A stretch of 64,000 nucleotides of DNA, from positions 2,542,001 through 2,606,000 of the forward strand of contig NZ_CP092462.1 of the NCBI RefSeq assembly GCF_022387135.1, read 5' to 3'. Below the pieces are notes generated by a model. That model searched no databases, had not been told where the DNA came from, and worked only from the letters and a program-made list of their open reading frames with translations. Source of the DNA: Comamonas sp. B21-038 (GTDB taxonomy: Bacteria > Pseudomonadota > Gammaproteobacteria > Burkholderiales > Burkholderiaceae_C). Both the position numbers and the translations under genes were made by a program. Positions 26,573-36,132 of this stretch are shown here, piece by piece. Every line of letters begins with the position of its first letter. Positions within the stretch are counted from its first letter, which is position 1.

Positions 26573-27514
26573 ATGGCCAGCGGCATCCCCAGCCTCAATT
26601 CCGTCATGTCGCGTCTGCATGCCAAGCAGCTGCGCCTGCTCATCGCCATCGAGGAAAGCGGCTCCCTGCTTGGCGCCGCGGACAAAGTCGGCCTCACGCA
26701 GCCGGGCGCCAGCAAGGCGCTGCGCGAGCTGGAGTCGACGTTGCAGGTGGACCTGTTCGAACGCACAAACCGAGGGTTAATCCCGACGGAGGCCGGGCAC
26801 TGCGCGCTGCGTTTCGCCCGCCTGATCCAGTCGGACATCAACCAGCTGCGCTTTGAGCTCGATGCCATCGCCAGCGGCGTCGGCGGCCACCTGGCCATCG
26901 GCACCATCATGGGCGCGGTGCCGCTGCTGTCCGATGCGCTGTCGAACGTGCTGGCGCGCCAGCCGCATATGTCGGTGGAGATCATCGAGGACACCAGCGA
27001 GACCTTGCTGGGCATGATCGAGCGCGGCCAGATCCATGCGGCGATCTGCCGCTCCTCGGTCAGCCGCACGCCCGAGGTCTATGACTCCCTGTTCATCAAG
27101 CAGGAGTCGCTGTCGGTGATTGCCAGCGTGCGCCACCCTGCCATGGGCGCCAAGGCCGTGCAATTGCAAGACCTGCAGGACAGCCGCTGGCTGGTGTACC
27201 GCGCCCGCATGCCGATGCGCCGTTTGCTGGAGCGCGAGTTCCAGGAAGCGGGACTCCATTTCCCCTCGCACCTGATCGAGACCACTTCGGCGCTGGCCAC
27301 CGTCACGATGCTCGGGCGCAACAACGACCTGGTGGCCCTGGTCTCCGACGACATCGCGACCTACTTCTCGCGCAACGGCCTGGTCGGCATCATCGATCTG
27401 ACCCTCCAATCGCGCAGCGAGCCCTATGAGCTGGTGCTGCGCAAGGGCGCGCCCCGCAGCGCTGCACTGGGGCTGCTGGTGGATGCGCTGTGCGGGGGCA
27501 CGCCAGCAATGTGA
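26573..27514 (+). CDS. LysR-family regulator (GbpR-like group)
   Basis: 313 residues. The helix-turn-helix is near residues 18-75 (LLIAIEESGSLLGAADKVGLTQPGASKAL). The motif LAIGTIMGAVP at the start of the effector domain places it in the branch containing GbpR and related sugar or aromatic-acid regulators. It is divergent from the Fe-ADH / transporter / aldehyde dehydrogenase operon, which it most likely controls with a pathway compound as coinducer. Confidence 0.88.
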   Translation: MASGIPSLNSVMSRLHAKQLRLLIAIEESGSLLGAADKVGLTQPGASKALRELESTLQVDLFERTNRGLIPTEAGHCALRFARLIQSDINQLRFELDAIASGVGGHLAIGTIMGAVPLLSDALSNVLARQPHMSVEIIEDTSETLLGMIERGQIHAAICRSSVSRTPEVYDSLFIKQESLSVIASVRHPAMGAKAVQLQDLQDSRWLVYRARMPMRRLLEREFQEAGLHFPSHLIETTSALATVTMLGRNNDLVALVSDDIATYFSRNGLVGIIDLTLQSRSEPYELVLRKGAPRSAALGLLVDALCGGTPAM

Positions 27515-27832
27515 AGAGCGGAGCGCGTTTGGGCTGAACAAGGCCGCCAAGCGATCACGCCACTGTCCATCTGGTCTGACAGACACTGCCTCGGTTCGGG
27601 ACATCACCGGCTGATGAGCACTTCATACACTTATTAGCTTCACAAATGAGTTCCCGCGATCGCTTCCATCAGAATCGAGCGGGAGAACCACCTGGGGCAC
27701 AGCATGGATCGTGTGCCCTCCGCACGAAAGTTTTGCCTGTGCTCCAGCCACCATTCAACGCCCAGCCCCACACCGGCAGGCAGCCGGTCAGCCTGCCGCC
27801 TGTGCAAGGCAACAATTCCGAGGTCTAGCCAG

Positions 27833-28438
27833 ATGTTGCAAGCTTTCAGCCCTACCGTCCTGGTCCTGGCCGCGGGCCACGGCCGGCGCTTTGCGCGCTC
27901 GGGCGGTACAACCTACAAGCTCGACGCGATGCTGGGAGATGGGACGGTGCTGGCGCAGGTGCTGCGCAGCGTTATGGCATCCGGTCTGCCCTGCCATGTG
28001 GTTCGCCGTGCCGAGGGTGTTTCATCCTCCGGGATGGACGGTATGGGCTATTCGATTGCCCGGGGCGTGGCGGCGACGGCAGACGCCGATGGCTGGCTTG
28101 TCCTGCCTGGCGACCTGCCGTTGGTGCGCTGGCAGAGCCTGACAGCGGTAGCGCAAAGCCTGGCCACGCATGCGGTGGTGGTGCCGCAATGTGGCGATCA
28201 ACAGGGCCACCCGGTGGGTTTTGGCAGAACTTGCCGTGAGGCATTGCTGCAGCTGCAGGGCGACACAGGGGCCAGCGCCATTGTGCGTGCCCATCGGCAA
28301 GCGGGAACGGCCCACAGCTTGCTGCTGGACGATCCTGGCATCGCCATCGATATCGACACCTGCGATGACCTGGCGCGGGCACAGGCGCTGCTGGCCAGCG
28401 GAGCTTTTGCACAGGGGGCCAGCGATGGAAAACGTTGA
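27833..28438 (+). CDS. MocA/MobA-like nucleotidyltransferase for molybdenum cofactor
   Basis: 201 residues. The N-terminal nucleotide-binding loop is LAAGHGRRF followed by YKLDAML, and LPGDLPLVRW carries the metal-binding Asp. This matches MocA-type cytidylyl/NTP transferases that finish the molybdopterin cofactor for xanthine-oxidase-family enzymes. It overlaps the XdhC-like gene by 14 bases and both converge on the paoCBA operon, so it very probably serves that enzyme. The ATG at 27833 is where the family match begins. Confidence 0.82.
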   Translation: MLQAFSPTVLVLAAGHGRRFARSGGTTYKLDAMLGDGTVLAQVLRSVMASGLPCHVVRRAEGVSSSGMDGMGYSIARGVAATADADGWLVLPGDLPLVRWQSLTAVAQSLATHAVVVPQCGDQQGHPVGFGRTCREALLQLQGDTGASAIVRAHRQAGTAHSLLLDDPGIAIDIDTCDDLARAQALLASGAFAQGASDGKR

Positions 28439-29396
28439 TGCGCGGGTGCTGCGCTGCGCGCGCGGCTGGCTGGCCAGCGGCTACCGCGTCATGCTGGTGA
28501 CCGTCGTCAAGACCTGGGGATCGTCCCCCCGCCCCATCGGCTCGATGATGGCGCTGCGCGAAGACGGTCCCTGCATCGGCTCGGTGTCCGGCGGTTGCAT
28601 TGAGGACGACCTGGTGCACCGCTACACCAGCGCCTATGGCGCCAGTCCCCTGCCGCAGTCCACACCGGAGCTGGTGCGTTATGGCATCACCGCCGACGAG
28701 GCCCACCGCTTTGGCCTGCCCTGTGGCGGCACCTTGGAATTGCTGCTGGAGTTTGCGCCGGCGCCAGCGGTGATGGATGAGCTGGTGCAGCGCCTGGAGG
28801 CAGGTCAGCTGGTGCAGCGCACGGTCGATTGCCAATCCGGGCGTGTCAGCCTGGCAGATGCCTCGGCACCTGAGGCGGTGCAATTTGATGGTGCCAGGCT
28901 CTCAGTCACCCTGGGGCCCCAGTACCGCATGCTGCTGATCGGCGCGGGCGCACTGGCAGAGTATGTGGCCGTGATGGCGCTGTTCAACCACTTCGAGGTG
29001 ACTGTCTGCGATCCGCGCATGGAGCACCGCGACACCTGGTCGGTGGCAGGCGCCCAGCTCAGCACCGAGATGCCGGACGACGCCGTGCGCCGCATGAAGC
29101 CGGACGCGCGCAGCTGCATCCTGGCGTTGAGCCATGACCCCAAGCTCGATGACCTGGCGCTGCTGGAAGCACTGCACAGCCCGGCTTTCTTTGTCGGTGC
29201 AATAGGATCGCGGCGCAACGCCGACAGCCGCAAGCAACGCTTTATCGAGCACTTTGACGAGACGGAGCAATCGCTGCAGCGGCTGCATTCGCCAGTGGGC
29301 CTGCCTATTGGCAGCAAGACCCCGGCCGAGATCGCGGTGAGCGCGATGGCCGAAGTGCTGGCCGTGAAGAACAGCATTCTGCAACCCCGCCGCTGA
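28425..29396 (+). CDS. XdhC/PaoD-family molybdenum-cofactor insertion chaperone
   Basis: 323 residues. The N-terminal XdhC/CoxI domain has VVKTWGSSPRPIG and the conserved VSGGCIEDDLV; the C-terminal Rossmann domain has LLIGAGALAEYVA and FVGAIGSRRNA. Such proteins bind sulfurated Moco and load it into XO-family enzymes; the E. coli PaoABC counterpart is PaoD. It starts inside the MocA-like gene, giving translational coupling, and converges on paoC. Confidence 0.88.
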   Translation: MENVDARVLRCARGWLASGYRVMLVTVVKTWGSSPRPIGSMMALREDGPCIGSVSGGCIEDDLVHRYTSAYGASPLPQSTPELVRYGITADEAHRFGLPCGGTLELLLEFAPAPAVMDELVQRLEAGQLVQRTVDCQSGRVSLADASAPEAVQFDGARLSVTLGPQYRMLLIGAGALAEYVAVMALFNHFEVTVCDPRMEHRDTWSVAGAQLSTEMPDDAVRRMKPDARSCILALSHDPKLDDLALLEALHSPAFFVGAIGSRRNADSRKQRFIEHFDETEQSLQRLHSPVGLPIGSKTPAEIAVSAMAEVLAVKNSILQPRR

Positions 29397-29464
29397 CCGT
29401 ATCCGGCGGCGAGCGGATGGACTGCAGCGGACCGGTGCGCGGCCCGCTGCCTTACACGTTGCAC

Positions 29465-31651
29465 TTACAGCAGCTTGTCCGGGGTGATCGGAAGACTGCG
29501 GATGCGCTTGCCGGTGGCATGGTAGACGGCATTGGCGATGGCCGCCGGAATGCCGACCATGCCCAGCTCGCCCATGCCCTTGACCCCCAGCGGATTGACG
29601 ATGGTGTCGTCCTCCTCGACAAACACGGTCTCGATCGCATGGATATCGGCATTGACCGGCACATGGTAGTGCTGCAAATTGGCATTCATGAAACGCCCGG
29701 TGCGGTGGTCCACCTCGGTGCCCTCTTCGAGCGCCATCCCGATGCCCCACACCACTCCCCCAATCTCCTGGCTGTGCGAGGCGAGCGGATTGAGGATCTT
29801 GCCGCAGGCAGTGATCTCGATCACGCGGGTGACCTGGACCGTCCCCAGATCGGGGTCTACCTTGACCTCGACAAACTGTGCGCCATGGGCGAGCGAGGCA
29901 TATTTGTCACGCTCGGGCGATGGGGTTGATTGGTAGACCTCGGTGATCTCGTCCGTGCCGGTGCTGCGCATGAGCCCGGCAATATCCACCCCGCGCGCCG
30001 TATCGCTCTTGCGCTGCAAGCGGCCATCGAGCATCTCCACATCGTCAGCACTGGCGCCTTGCAATGGCGAGTGGGCATCGCGCTGGGCCAGCGCCAGCAG
30101 CTTGGCGGTGATGGCCAGGGCCGCGCCGCGCACCGCCGAGCCGACGCTGGAGGTGGTCCAGGACCCGCCTTGCGCAGGCGCCTTCGGCTGGCGCGTGTCG
30201 CCCAGCTCAAAGCTCACCTGGTCCAGCTGCAGGCCCAGAAACTCGGCCGCAATCATCGTCATCACGGTGTAGGTGCCCGGGCCAATGTCGCTGGTGGCAC
30301 TCGAGACGGTCGCCGTCCCATCCGGCCGGAACGTGATCTTGGCGCTTGCAGGCATCTGCATGGCTCCCCACACGCTCGATGCCATGCCCCAGCCCACCAG
30401 CAGCTTGCCGTCGCGCATCGACCGCGGCTCAGGCTTGCGGTTTTTCCAGCCGAACTTCTCGGCCCCCAGTCGGTAGCACTCGCGCAGCGCCTTGCTGGAG
30501 AAAGGCTTGCCACTCTCGGGATCCACCTCGGCATAGTTGACCAGGCGCAGCTCCATCGGATCCATCTTCAGCGCATAGGCCAGCTCGTCCATCGCGCTCT
30601 CCAGCGCAAACATACCGCTCACTGCGCCGGGTGCACGCATCCAGGTGGGGGTGGCCAGGTCGGTGGCGGCCACCTTCAGCGGCATGTTCAGGTTCTCGCA
30701 GGCATAAACCTGCTTGAGAAATCCGGTCGTGTTGTCCGAGAAGGTCTCGAACGACGAGGTGTTGTGGAAAGCCTCCTGCACCATCGCCTGCAGCTTGCCA
30801 TGGGCGTCTGCGCCCAGCCTGACCTTCTGGATCGTCTGCGGCCGGTAGCCATGCGCGGTGAACATCTGCGCGCGCGTCAGCACCAGCTTGACCGGACGCT
30901 TGAGCTCGCGGGCGGCCATCGCCGTCAGCGAGGGATAGTAGTTGGGCTTGAGCGAGGAGCCAAAGGCGCCGCCGACAAAGGGCGACACCACACGGATGTT
31001 CTCCGCCGGCACGCCCAGGCCTTCGGCCAGGTGCTTTTGCACGCCATAGACCTCCTGGGTCTTGTCAAAGACCGTGAGCTTGTCGCCCTCCCACAGTGCG
31101 ATCGCGGCATGCGGCTCGATCGGGTTGTGGTGGTTGATGGGGATGTGGTACTCGGCGTCCACCTTGACGGCCGCTGCTTGCAGTGCCTTGTCAGGGTCAC
31201 CGCGTGGGGGCGTGTTGTCAGACGAGGGCTTGGCCTTGTCCAGCACCGCCTCCAACGCCGTGGTATGGGCCTCGCTCTGGTAGCTGGCCTTGACCAGACG
31301 CGCCGCATGGCGCGCCTGCTCGTAGCTTTCCGCGACCACCAACGCTATCGGCTGGCCGTTGAAAAACACCCGGTCCGATTGCAGCGGCCAGGCCCATTGC
31401 GGCTCTGCGTCGGCAGCCGGCGCTTTGCCCAGCCGCCCGGCATTGAGATGGGTGAACACGCGCACCACGCCGGCCGCCTGCTCGGCCTCGCGGGTGTCGA
31501 TGGCCGTGATGCGCCCTTTGGCCACCGTGCTCAGCACGACAAAGCCATAGGCGACATGCGGCACCCGGAATTCAGCCGTGTACTTGGCCTTGCCAGTGAC
31601 CTTGGCCACCCCGTCCACGCGGGTGGTCCCTTTACCTAGATAACGTGCCAT
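29465..31651 (-). CDS. paoC: Aldehyde oxidoreductase, molybdopterin-binding subunit
   Basis: 728 residues, the size of the PaoC/YagR subunit. The large Moco domains are complete, ending in GVKGMGELGMVG, which carries the active-site Glu of xanthine-oxidase-family enzymes. VSPFVGGAFGSSLK and MRAPGAVSGMFALES are further Moco-site blocks. Together with the FAD and 2Fe-2S subunits encoded just upstream it would oxidise aromatic or other aldehydes to acids in the periplasm, as PaoABC does, protecting the cell from aldehydes. Third gene of the operon, 18 bases after paoB. Confidence 0.85.
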   Translation of the reverse strand: MARYLGKGTTRVDGVAKVTGKAKYTAEFRVPHVAYGFVVLSTVAKGRITAIDTREAEQAAGVVRVFTHLNAGRLGKAPAADAEPQWAWPLQSDRVFFNGQPIALVVAESYEQARHAARLVKASYQSEAHTTALEAVLDKAKPSSDNTPPRGDPDKALQAAAVKVDAEYHIPINHHNPIEPHAAIALWEGDKLTVFDKTQEVYGVQKHLAEGLGVPAENIRVVSPFVGGAFGSSLKPNYYPSLTAMAARELKRPVKLVLTRAQMFTAHGYRPQTIQKVRLGADAHGKLQAMVQEAFHNTSSFETFSDNTTGFLKQVYACENLNMPLKVAATDLATPTWMRAPGAVSGMFALESAMDELAYALKMDPMELRLVNYAEVDPESGKPFSSKALRECYRLGAEKFGWKNRKPEPRSMRDGKLLVGWGMASSVWGAMQMPASAKITFRPDGTATVSSATSDIGPGTYTVMTMIAAEFLGLQLDQVSFELGDTRQPKAPAQGGSWTTSSVGSAVRGAALAITAKLLALAQRDAHSPLQGASADDVEMLDGRLQRKSDTARGVDIAGLMRSTGTDEITEVYQSTPSPERDKYASLAHGAQFVEVKVDPDLGTVQVTRVIEITACGKILNPLASHSQEIGGVVWGIGMALEEGTEVDHRTGRFMNANLQHYHVPVNADIHAIETVFVEEDDTIVNPLGVKGMGELGMVGIPAAIANAVYHATGKRIRSLPITPDKLL

Positions 31652-31669
31652 GGTGATCCTCCTTCGCCG

Positions 31670-32648
31670 TCAAACCCATTGGGCGGCACGCATCAGCGCC
31701 CGTACCACGGAACGTTGGCCCAGCTCCACCTTGTAGCCGTTATGGGCCAGCGGCCTGGCACCGCTCAGCGCCGCTTGGGCGGCCTTGGCGAAAACTGCCT
31801 CGTCGGCACGCTGGCCCACCAGGGCCGCCTCGGCCTCGGCACTGCGCCAGGGCTTGTGGGCAACACCGCCCAGTACCACGCGCGCCTGGCGGATGGTGCC
31901 CCCTTCCAGTTGCAGCGCTGCTGCCACGGACACCATCGCAAAGGCGTAGGAGCTGCGGTCGCGCACTTTCAAATAGTGGCAATGCCTGGCAAATTCCGCA
32001 GACGCAACGGGCAGCTCGATGGCCACGATGAGGTCGCCATGCGCCAGGTTGGTATCGCGCTGCGGCGTATCGCCGGGCAAACGGTGGAGATCGGCAATCG
32101 GAACCAGCCGCTCGCGCCCGTCCGTGGCCCGCACGCGCACGCTGGCATCGAGGGCATACAGCGCGTTGGCCATATCGCCCGGGTAGGTGGCGACGCAGGC
32201 ATCGCTCCAGCCGAACACCGCATGGATCTTGTTCAGCCCTTCGCGCGCACCGCAGCCGGTGCCGGGCTCGCGCTTGTTGCAGGGCGAGGCAGTGTCATAA
32301 AAATAATTGCAGCGCGTGCGCTGCAGCAAATTGCCGCCATTGGTCGCCATGTTGCGCAACTGCCCCGAGGCGCCTGCGACGATGGCCTGGGTCAGCAGCG
32401 GATAGTTCTCGCGCACCAGGGGATGGTTGGCGGTCTCGGTGTTGGTGGCCAACGCGCCCAGCGACAGTCCCGCGCGGCTGCGCTGGATCTGCCGCAGCGG
32501 CAGTTGGCGGATGTCGACCAGGCGCGTGGGCCGCTCGATATCCTCCTTCATCAGATCGACAAGGTTGGAGCCGCCAGCGAGAAACTGGGCGCCTGGCACG
32601 CCACCGATGGCCGAGGCGGCAGATGCGGCATCGGACACCCGGAGATAT

Positions 32649-32662
<14 letters not shown>
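31670..32662 (-). CDS. paoB: Aldehyde oxidoreductase, FAD subunit with likely extra 4Fe-4S cluster
   Basis: 330 residues from the ATG at 32662, which has AGGAGG seven bases upstream; the ATG six bases earlier is too close to that site. QFLAGGSNLVDLMK is the FAD pyrophosphate loop, and SGQLRNMATNGGNLLQRTRC is the second FAD block. Four cysteines follow (TRC, SPC, TGC, DAC), as in E. coli PaoB, where an additional 4Fe-4S cluster is bound; most CoxM/XdhB subunits lack them. The start overlaps the paoA stop. Confidence 0.85.
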
Positions 32663-33470
<808 letters not shown>

Positions 33471-34104
33471 CGTGGGTTCCTTGGTGGCGCGCCGGAAAAA
33501 GGCGCATGCAATGGGACAGCGCTGACCAGGCCAGGCCGTTCGAGGCGACGCATGGGGCTTGGCATGCAACGGAGCAGTGGGTCGCGGAGGCCATAGCGGC
33601 GCTCTCCAGCTTTCCAGCATGTCCCGCCTGGCGCTGCGCGGTGCCGTGGCCCGGCCCGGGACCTGTTGCACCGCACGCCAGTACATCCTAGTGCCGGTAG
33701 CGGAAAACGCAGGTGGGACTGCAACCCCGTTTGTCCGAAGGGCTGGTCGTACAAACTGCGGGCGACACGAACGAGGATGGGCGAGGCGGCCGGAGCCTAA
33801 GCGCAAGCATGCCGGGGTTCACACCCGGCCGCATCTGGCCGGCCCCTTCAGCGCTGGCGGCAAGACTGTGCTGGGCTAGGGCGCTGCAGGCGCCGCGCCC
33901 GCCCCCGGATGCGCATCCAGTGGACATGGCAGCACGGCGGCAGAGGGCCTGCCTGCGCTGTTGTCACCACCAACCAGGCGGTGACGGCGCAATGTATGGC
34001 GGCTGCGCCATCGTGGGAGGAAAGTTGAGCGGATCGCTGATCGGGGGATCAGGATGCACCGGGACAGCAGCACCGAGGGTGCCATCGCTGCTGCTGTCAA
34101 CGGG
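33471..34104. other. Intergenic region upstream of paoA
   Basis: Over 600 bases with no supported gene. Short frames on both strands are arginine/proline-rich GC-skewed text without ribosome sites or families. It must hold the paoA promoter near 33480-33600. No molybdenum-cofactor riboswitch or clear terminator was recognised. Confidence 0.45.
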
Positions 34105-34506
34105 TTACAAACGGTCCAATTCCGCCACGGCGGACGTAAACAGGTCCAGCGCCGCATCCCCATCAATGGTGGCCATCAGGTCGATGTCCAGCTCTTCCAG
34201 GCTGACATCGCTGTAACCCATCGACCATGTCGCATAGCGGCGCTCTTCCAGTGCGCTGCCTGCATTCAGTTGCAGAAAGTCCGTATGCCGGCGGTCCCGG
34301 ACAAGATTGCGTACGAGTGCATCGATTTCGCTACCGGGCCCTTCGATGTACTGGGTGAATCGCTCACCATCGAACACCAGGATGCCGGTGATGCCGTGCA
34401 GCGCATTGAATTCCCGCGCTACCTTCACAATGGCGCCCACTTCGGTGGGATCGCAATCGGGAGCCAGCCGACTTGAATAGAGGAAGTAACCCAACAGTGT
34501 CGACAT
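34105..34506 (-). CDS. Single-domain BLUF blue-light photoreceptor
   Basis: 133 residues, little more than the flavin-binding BLUF fold. The key residues align: Tyr in YSSR (Tyr10), Asn in REFNALHGITGIL, Gln in RFTQYIEG and Trp in YATWSMGY, corresponding to Tyr21, Asn45, Gln63 and Trp104 of AppA. A C-terminal helix pair follows. Such short proteins act through a separate partner, unknown here; no EAL or cyclase gene is nearby. The ATG at 34506 has AAAGG upstream. Confidence 0.88.
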   Translation of the reverse strand: MSTLLGYFLYSSRLAPDCDPTEVGAIVKVAREFNALHGITGILVFDGERFTQYIEGPGSEIDALVRNLVRDRRHTDFLQLNAGSALEERRYATWSMGYSDVSLEELDIDLMATIDGDAALDLFTSAVAELDRL

Positions 34507-34671
34507 GGTGGCGCCTTTCAAGAATATTGACCCACTGTAAACCCTTATTCAATAGACCTTTGCTTTTTTGCAGCTTATTTGGTGAAGTAGCGCAATGACT
34601 GCCCACAAAATCCGGGCCGGCAGACAGTAGTCGTGCGGGGGTTCGGCAGTGCAGCAGCTACGGGACGCCCT

Positions 34672-34700
34672 GGGCCGCGTGCCACCGGCCTGGTTCGGCC
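34672..34700. repeat. Inverted repeat, left copy
   Basis: 29 bases matching the complement of 34982-35010 at 26 positions, with a perfect 16-base core (CCGGCCTGGTTCGGCC). The pair encloses the oxidoreductase fragment at 34718. Confidence 0.7.
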
Positions 34701-34717
34701 GACGGCCACTGTCCGCC

Positions 34718-34861
34718 TCATGCCATCAGAACGGATTGCGCGCAGCGGCGGCCCAAGAACGGTGCCAGGATCACGCCAGGATGCGCCACCAATGCAAACA
34801 GCCCGTCGATCCCCTCCACATAGCCGCACAGCGGCCGGTCGTCGAACGTCATCGGGCGCTG
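34718..34861 (-). pseudogene. C-terminal remnant of a FAD-dependent amino-acid oxidase (DAO family)
   Basis: About 47 codons read RPMTFDDRPLCGYVEGIDGLF then HPGVILAPFLGR. This matches the conserved end of DAO-type oxidoreductases (RPMT-DG-P-G / GLY...HSGVTLAP), where the flavin and substrate are held. Nothing before it in the frame resembles the rest of the enzyme, and no start exists. It is gene debris lying between inverted repeats. Confidence 0.65.
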
Positions 34862-34981
34862 GGCAGCGCCTTCGGACCGCAGAGGTGGTGCCTTCGCGAG
34901 CCCCAACAGCTGAGCGACCTGGTGGCCCGTGCGGGCGGCAAGCGCGGGCAAGCCGGCTTCACCCGCGCGCGGATAGTCCGC

Positions 34982-35010
34982 GGCCGAACCAGGCCGGAGG
35001 CAAGCGGCTG
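34982..35010. repeat. Inverted repeat, right copy
   Basis: Partner of 34672-34700 (26 of 29 bases complementary). It directly precedes the kinase remnant on the plus strand. Confidence 0.7.
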
Positions 35011-35011
35011 C

Positions 35012-35545
35012 GGGCTGTGCTTTGCGGTCAGCGATACCGGAACAGGCATTGACCTGGACCGGGGCATTGGTATTTTTTGGCGCCTTCCAGCAAATGCAGA
35101 AGGAAAACGGCAGCACCGGTTTGGGGCTGTTCATTGCACAACGCATTGTCTCGGCGATCGGGGCTCCCTGAGAGTCACGAGCACCGCGGGCGCAGGAACG
35201 ACGTTTTCGTTCAGCTTTCTTGCACCGCTAACCGAGGGCCCCTGGGCAGAGTGGCCCGTTCTGGCACGAACACCGATGCAGCCTGCCAAGCAGACGGGAG
35301 ATGCTGCACCAACCCTGAACGCCATGCCGGCAGACCAGGCTTTGGAGGAACTCACCCATCTGGCGCTTCAGGGCCGCCTGACCGATATGGAGCGCTGGAT
35401 CGACGTCCAAAGCGCCTCGGGCGATAGCGCACCCTTCTTCGCTGCGCTCCGCGATCTGCTGGAACGGTTTGATTTTTCTGCCATCCAGCAGCTGACATCC
35501 CACCGGGCTGCTGGCAGCGCCGTGAATGGCCAGGGTGTGGGCTGA
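35012..35545 (+). pseudogene. C-terminal remnant of a sensor histidine kinase with two frameshifts
   Basis: It begins GLCFAVSDTGTGID (G1 box), continues in a second frame AFQQMQKENGSTGLGLFIAQ (F and G2 boxes), then returns to the first frame for SLRVTSTAGAGTTFSF. An extra base in a six-T run (35073-35078) and a missing base in a G run (35160-35163) explain the shifts. A helical tail follows (ALEELTHLALQGRLTDMERWI, LLERFDF), common at the end of such kinases. No DHp domain or start is left, so the gene is dead. Confidence 0.75.
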
Positions 35546-35817
35546 TCCGACGAGGCTGCGAGGCGGCGCTCCAAGCCGTCTGAATGGGCGGCAGCAACTG
35601 CCGGGAAACCGGCTTGGGGCAGCAACCCGCTTGAGTCTGCCAACGCCACGGGTCCATGCAACACCTCGCCGATTACCCCGCTTCATGCCGAGCGGGAGAG
35701 AGTGAAGACAGTGACGGCCGACCCAAATTCCGCATACCAATATTAAGAAATCTTCGTAGACGCACATCAGCGCTGCATGCGAACCTTGCCCCCTTTCAAG
35801 CAAGCAAGGAACCTTTG

Positions 35818-36132
35818 ATGTCACTGCCTTCCGTGACCGGGCTGGTCCATTCCATTGTCCGCGTCAACGATCTGCAAGCCGCCACCGCGTCGTACCAGAA
35901 GCTGGGTTTTTCACTTGCGCCCCAGGGGCGCCACCACACCGGAACCACCAACCAAACGCTGATCCTCGATGCCAACTACATCGAGCTGCTGAACTTTGCG
36001 CCCGGCCAGCGTGCCACGTCGCTTTTCAACGATTTCGCCGACACCGATGAAGGCCCGGTGGCGGTGGCGCTGCAAACCACTGGTATCGCGGCCGGCAGCT
36101 TGCAAGCCTTCGGGCAGGAGAAACAAATATGA
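35818..36132 (+). CDS. Truncated VOC/glyoxalase-like protein
   Basis: 104 residues. The start VTGLVHSIVRVNDLQAATASYQKLGF is a normal first VOC motif and ANYIELLNF adds the next strands, but glyoxalase-3-like members are usually far longer. The frame ends after LQAFGQEKQI in an ATGA overlap with the DUF2817 gene. AAGGA lies near the ATG. The protein may be a shortened but used leader gene of the operon (translational coupling) or the stump left by a deletion. No metal-site set can be completed from what remains. Confidence 0.65.
   Translation: MSLPSVTGLVHSIVRVNDLQAATASYQKLGFSLAPQGRHHTGTTNQTLILDANYIELLNFAPGQRATSLFNDFADTDEGPVAVALQTTGIAAGSLQAFGQEKQI

Noticed and set aside
29397-29464. GCAGCGG...CCGCTGC stem between convergent xdhC and paoC
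   Set aside because: It could slow polymerase, but neither strand has a T run, so a terminator is not supported.
33471-34104. Possible riboswitch (molybdenum cofactor or cobalamin type) upstream of paoA
   Set aside because: GC-rich pairing is present everywhere here, but no consensus core was recognised.
33713-34216. 167-codon plus frame in the paoA-BLUF gap
   Set aside because: Repeats of Gly/Ser/Pro without structure and antisense to the BLUF gene at its end.
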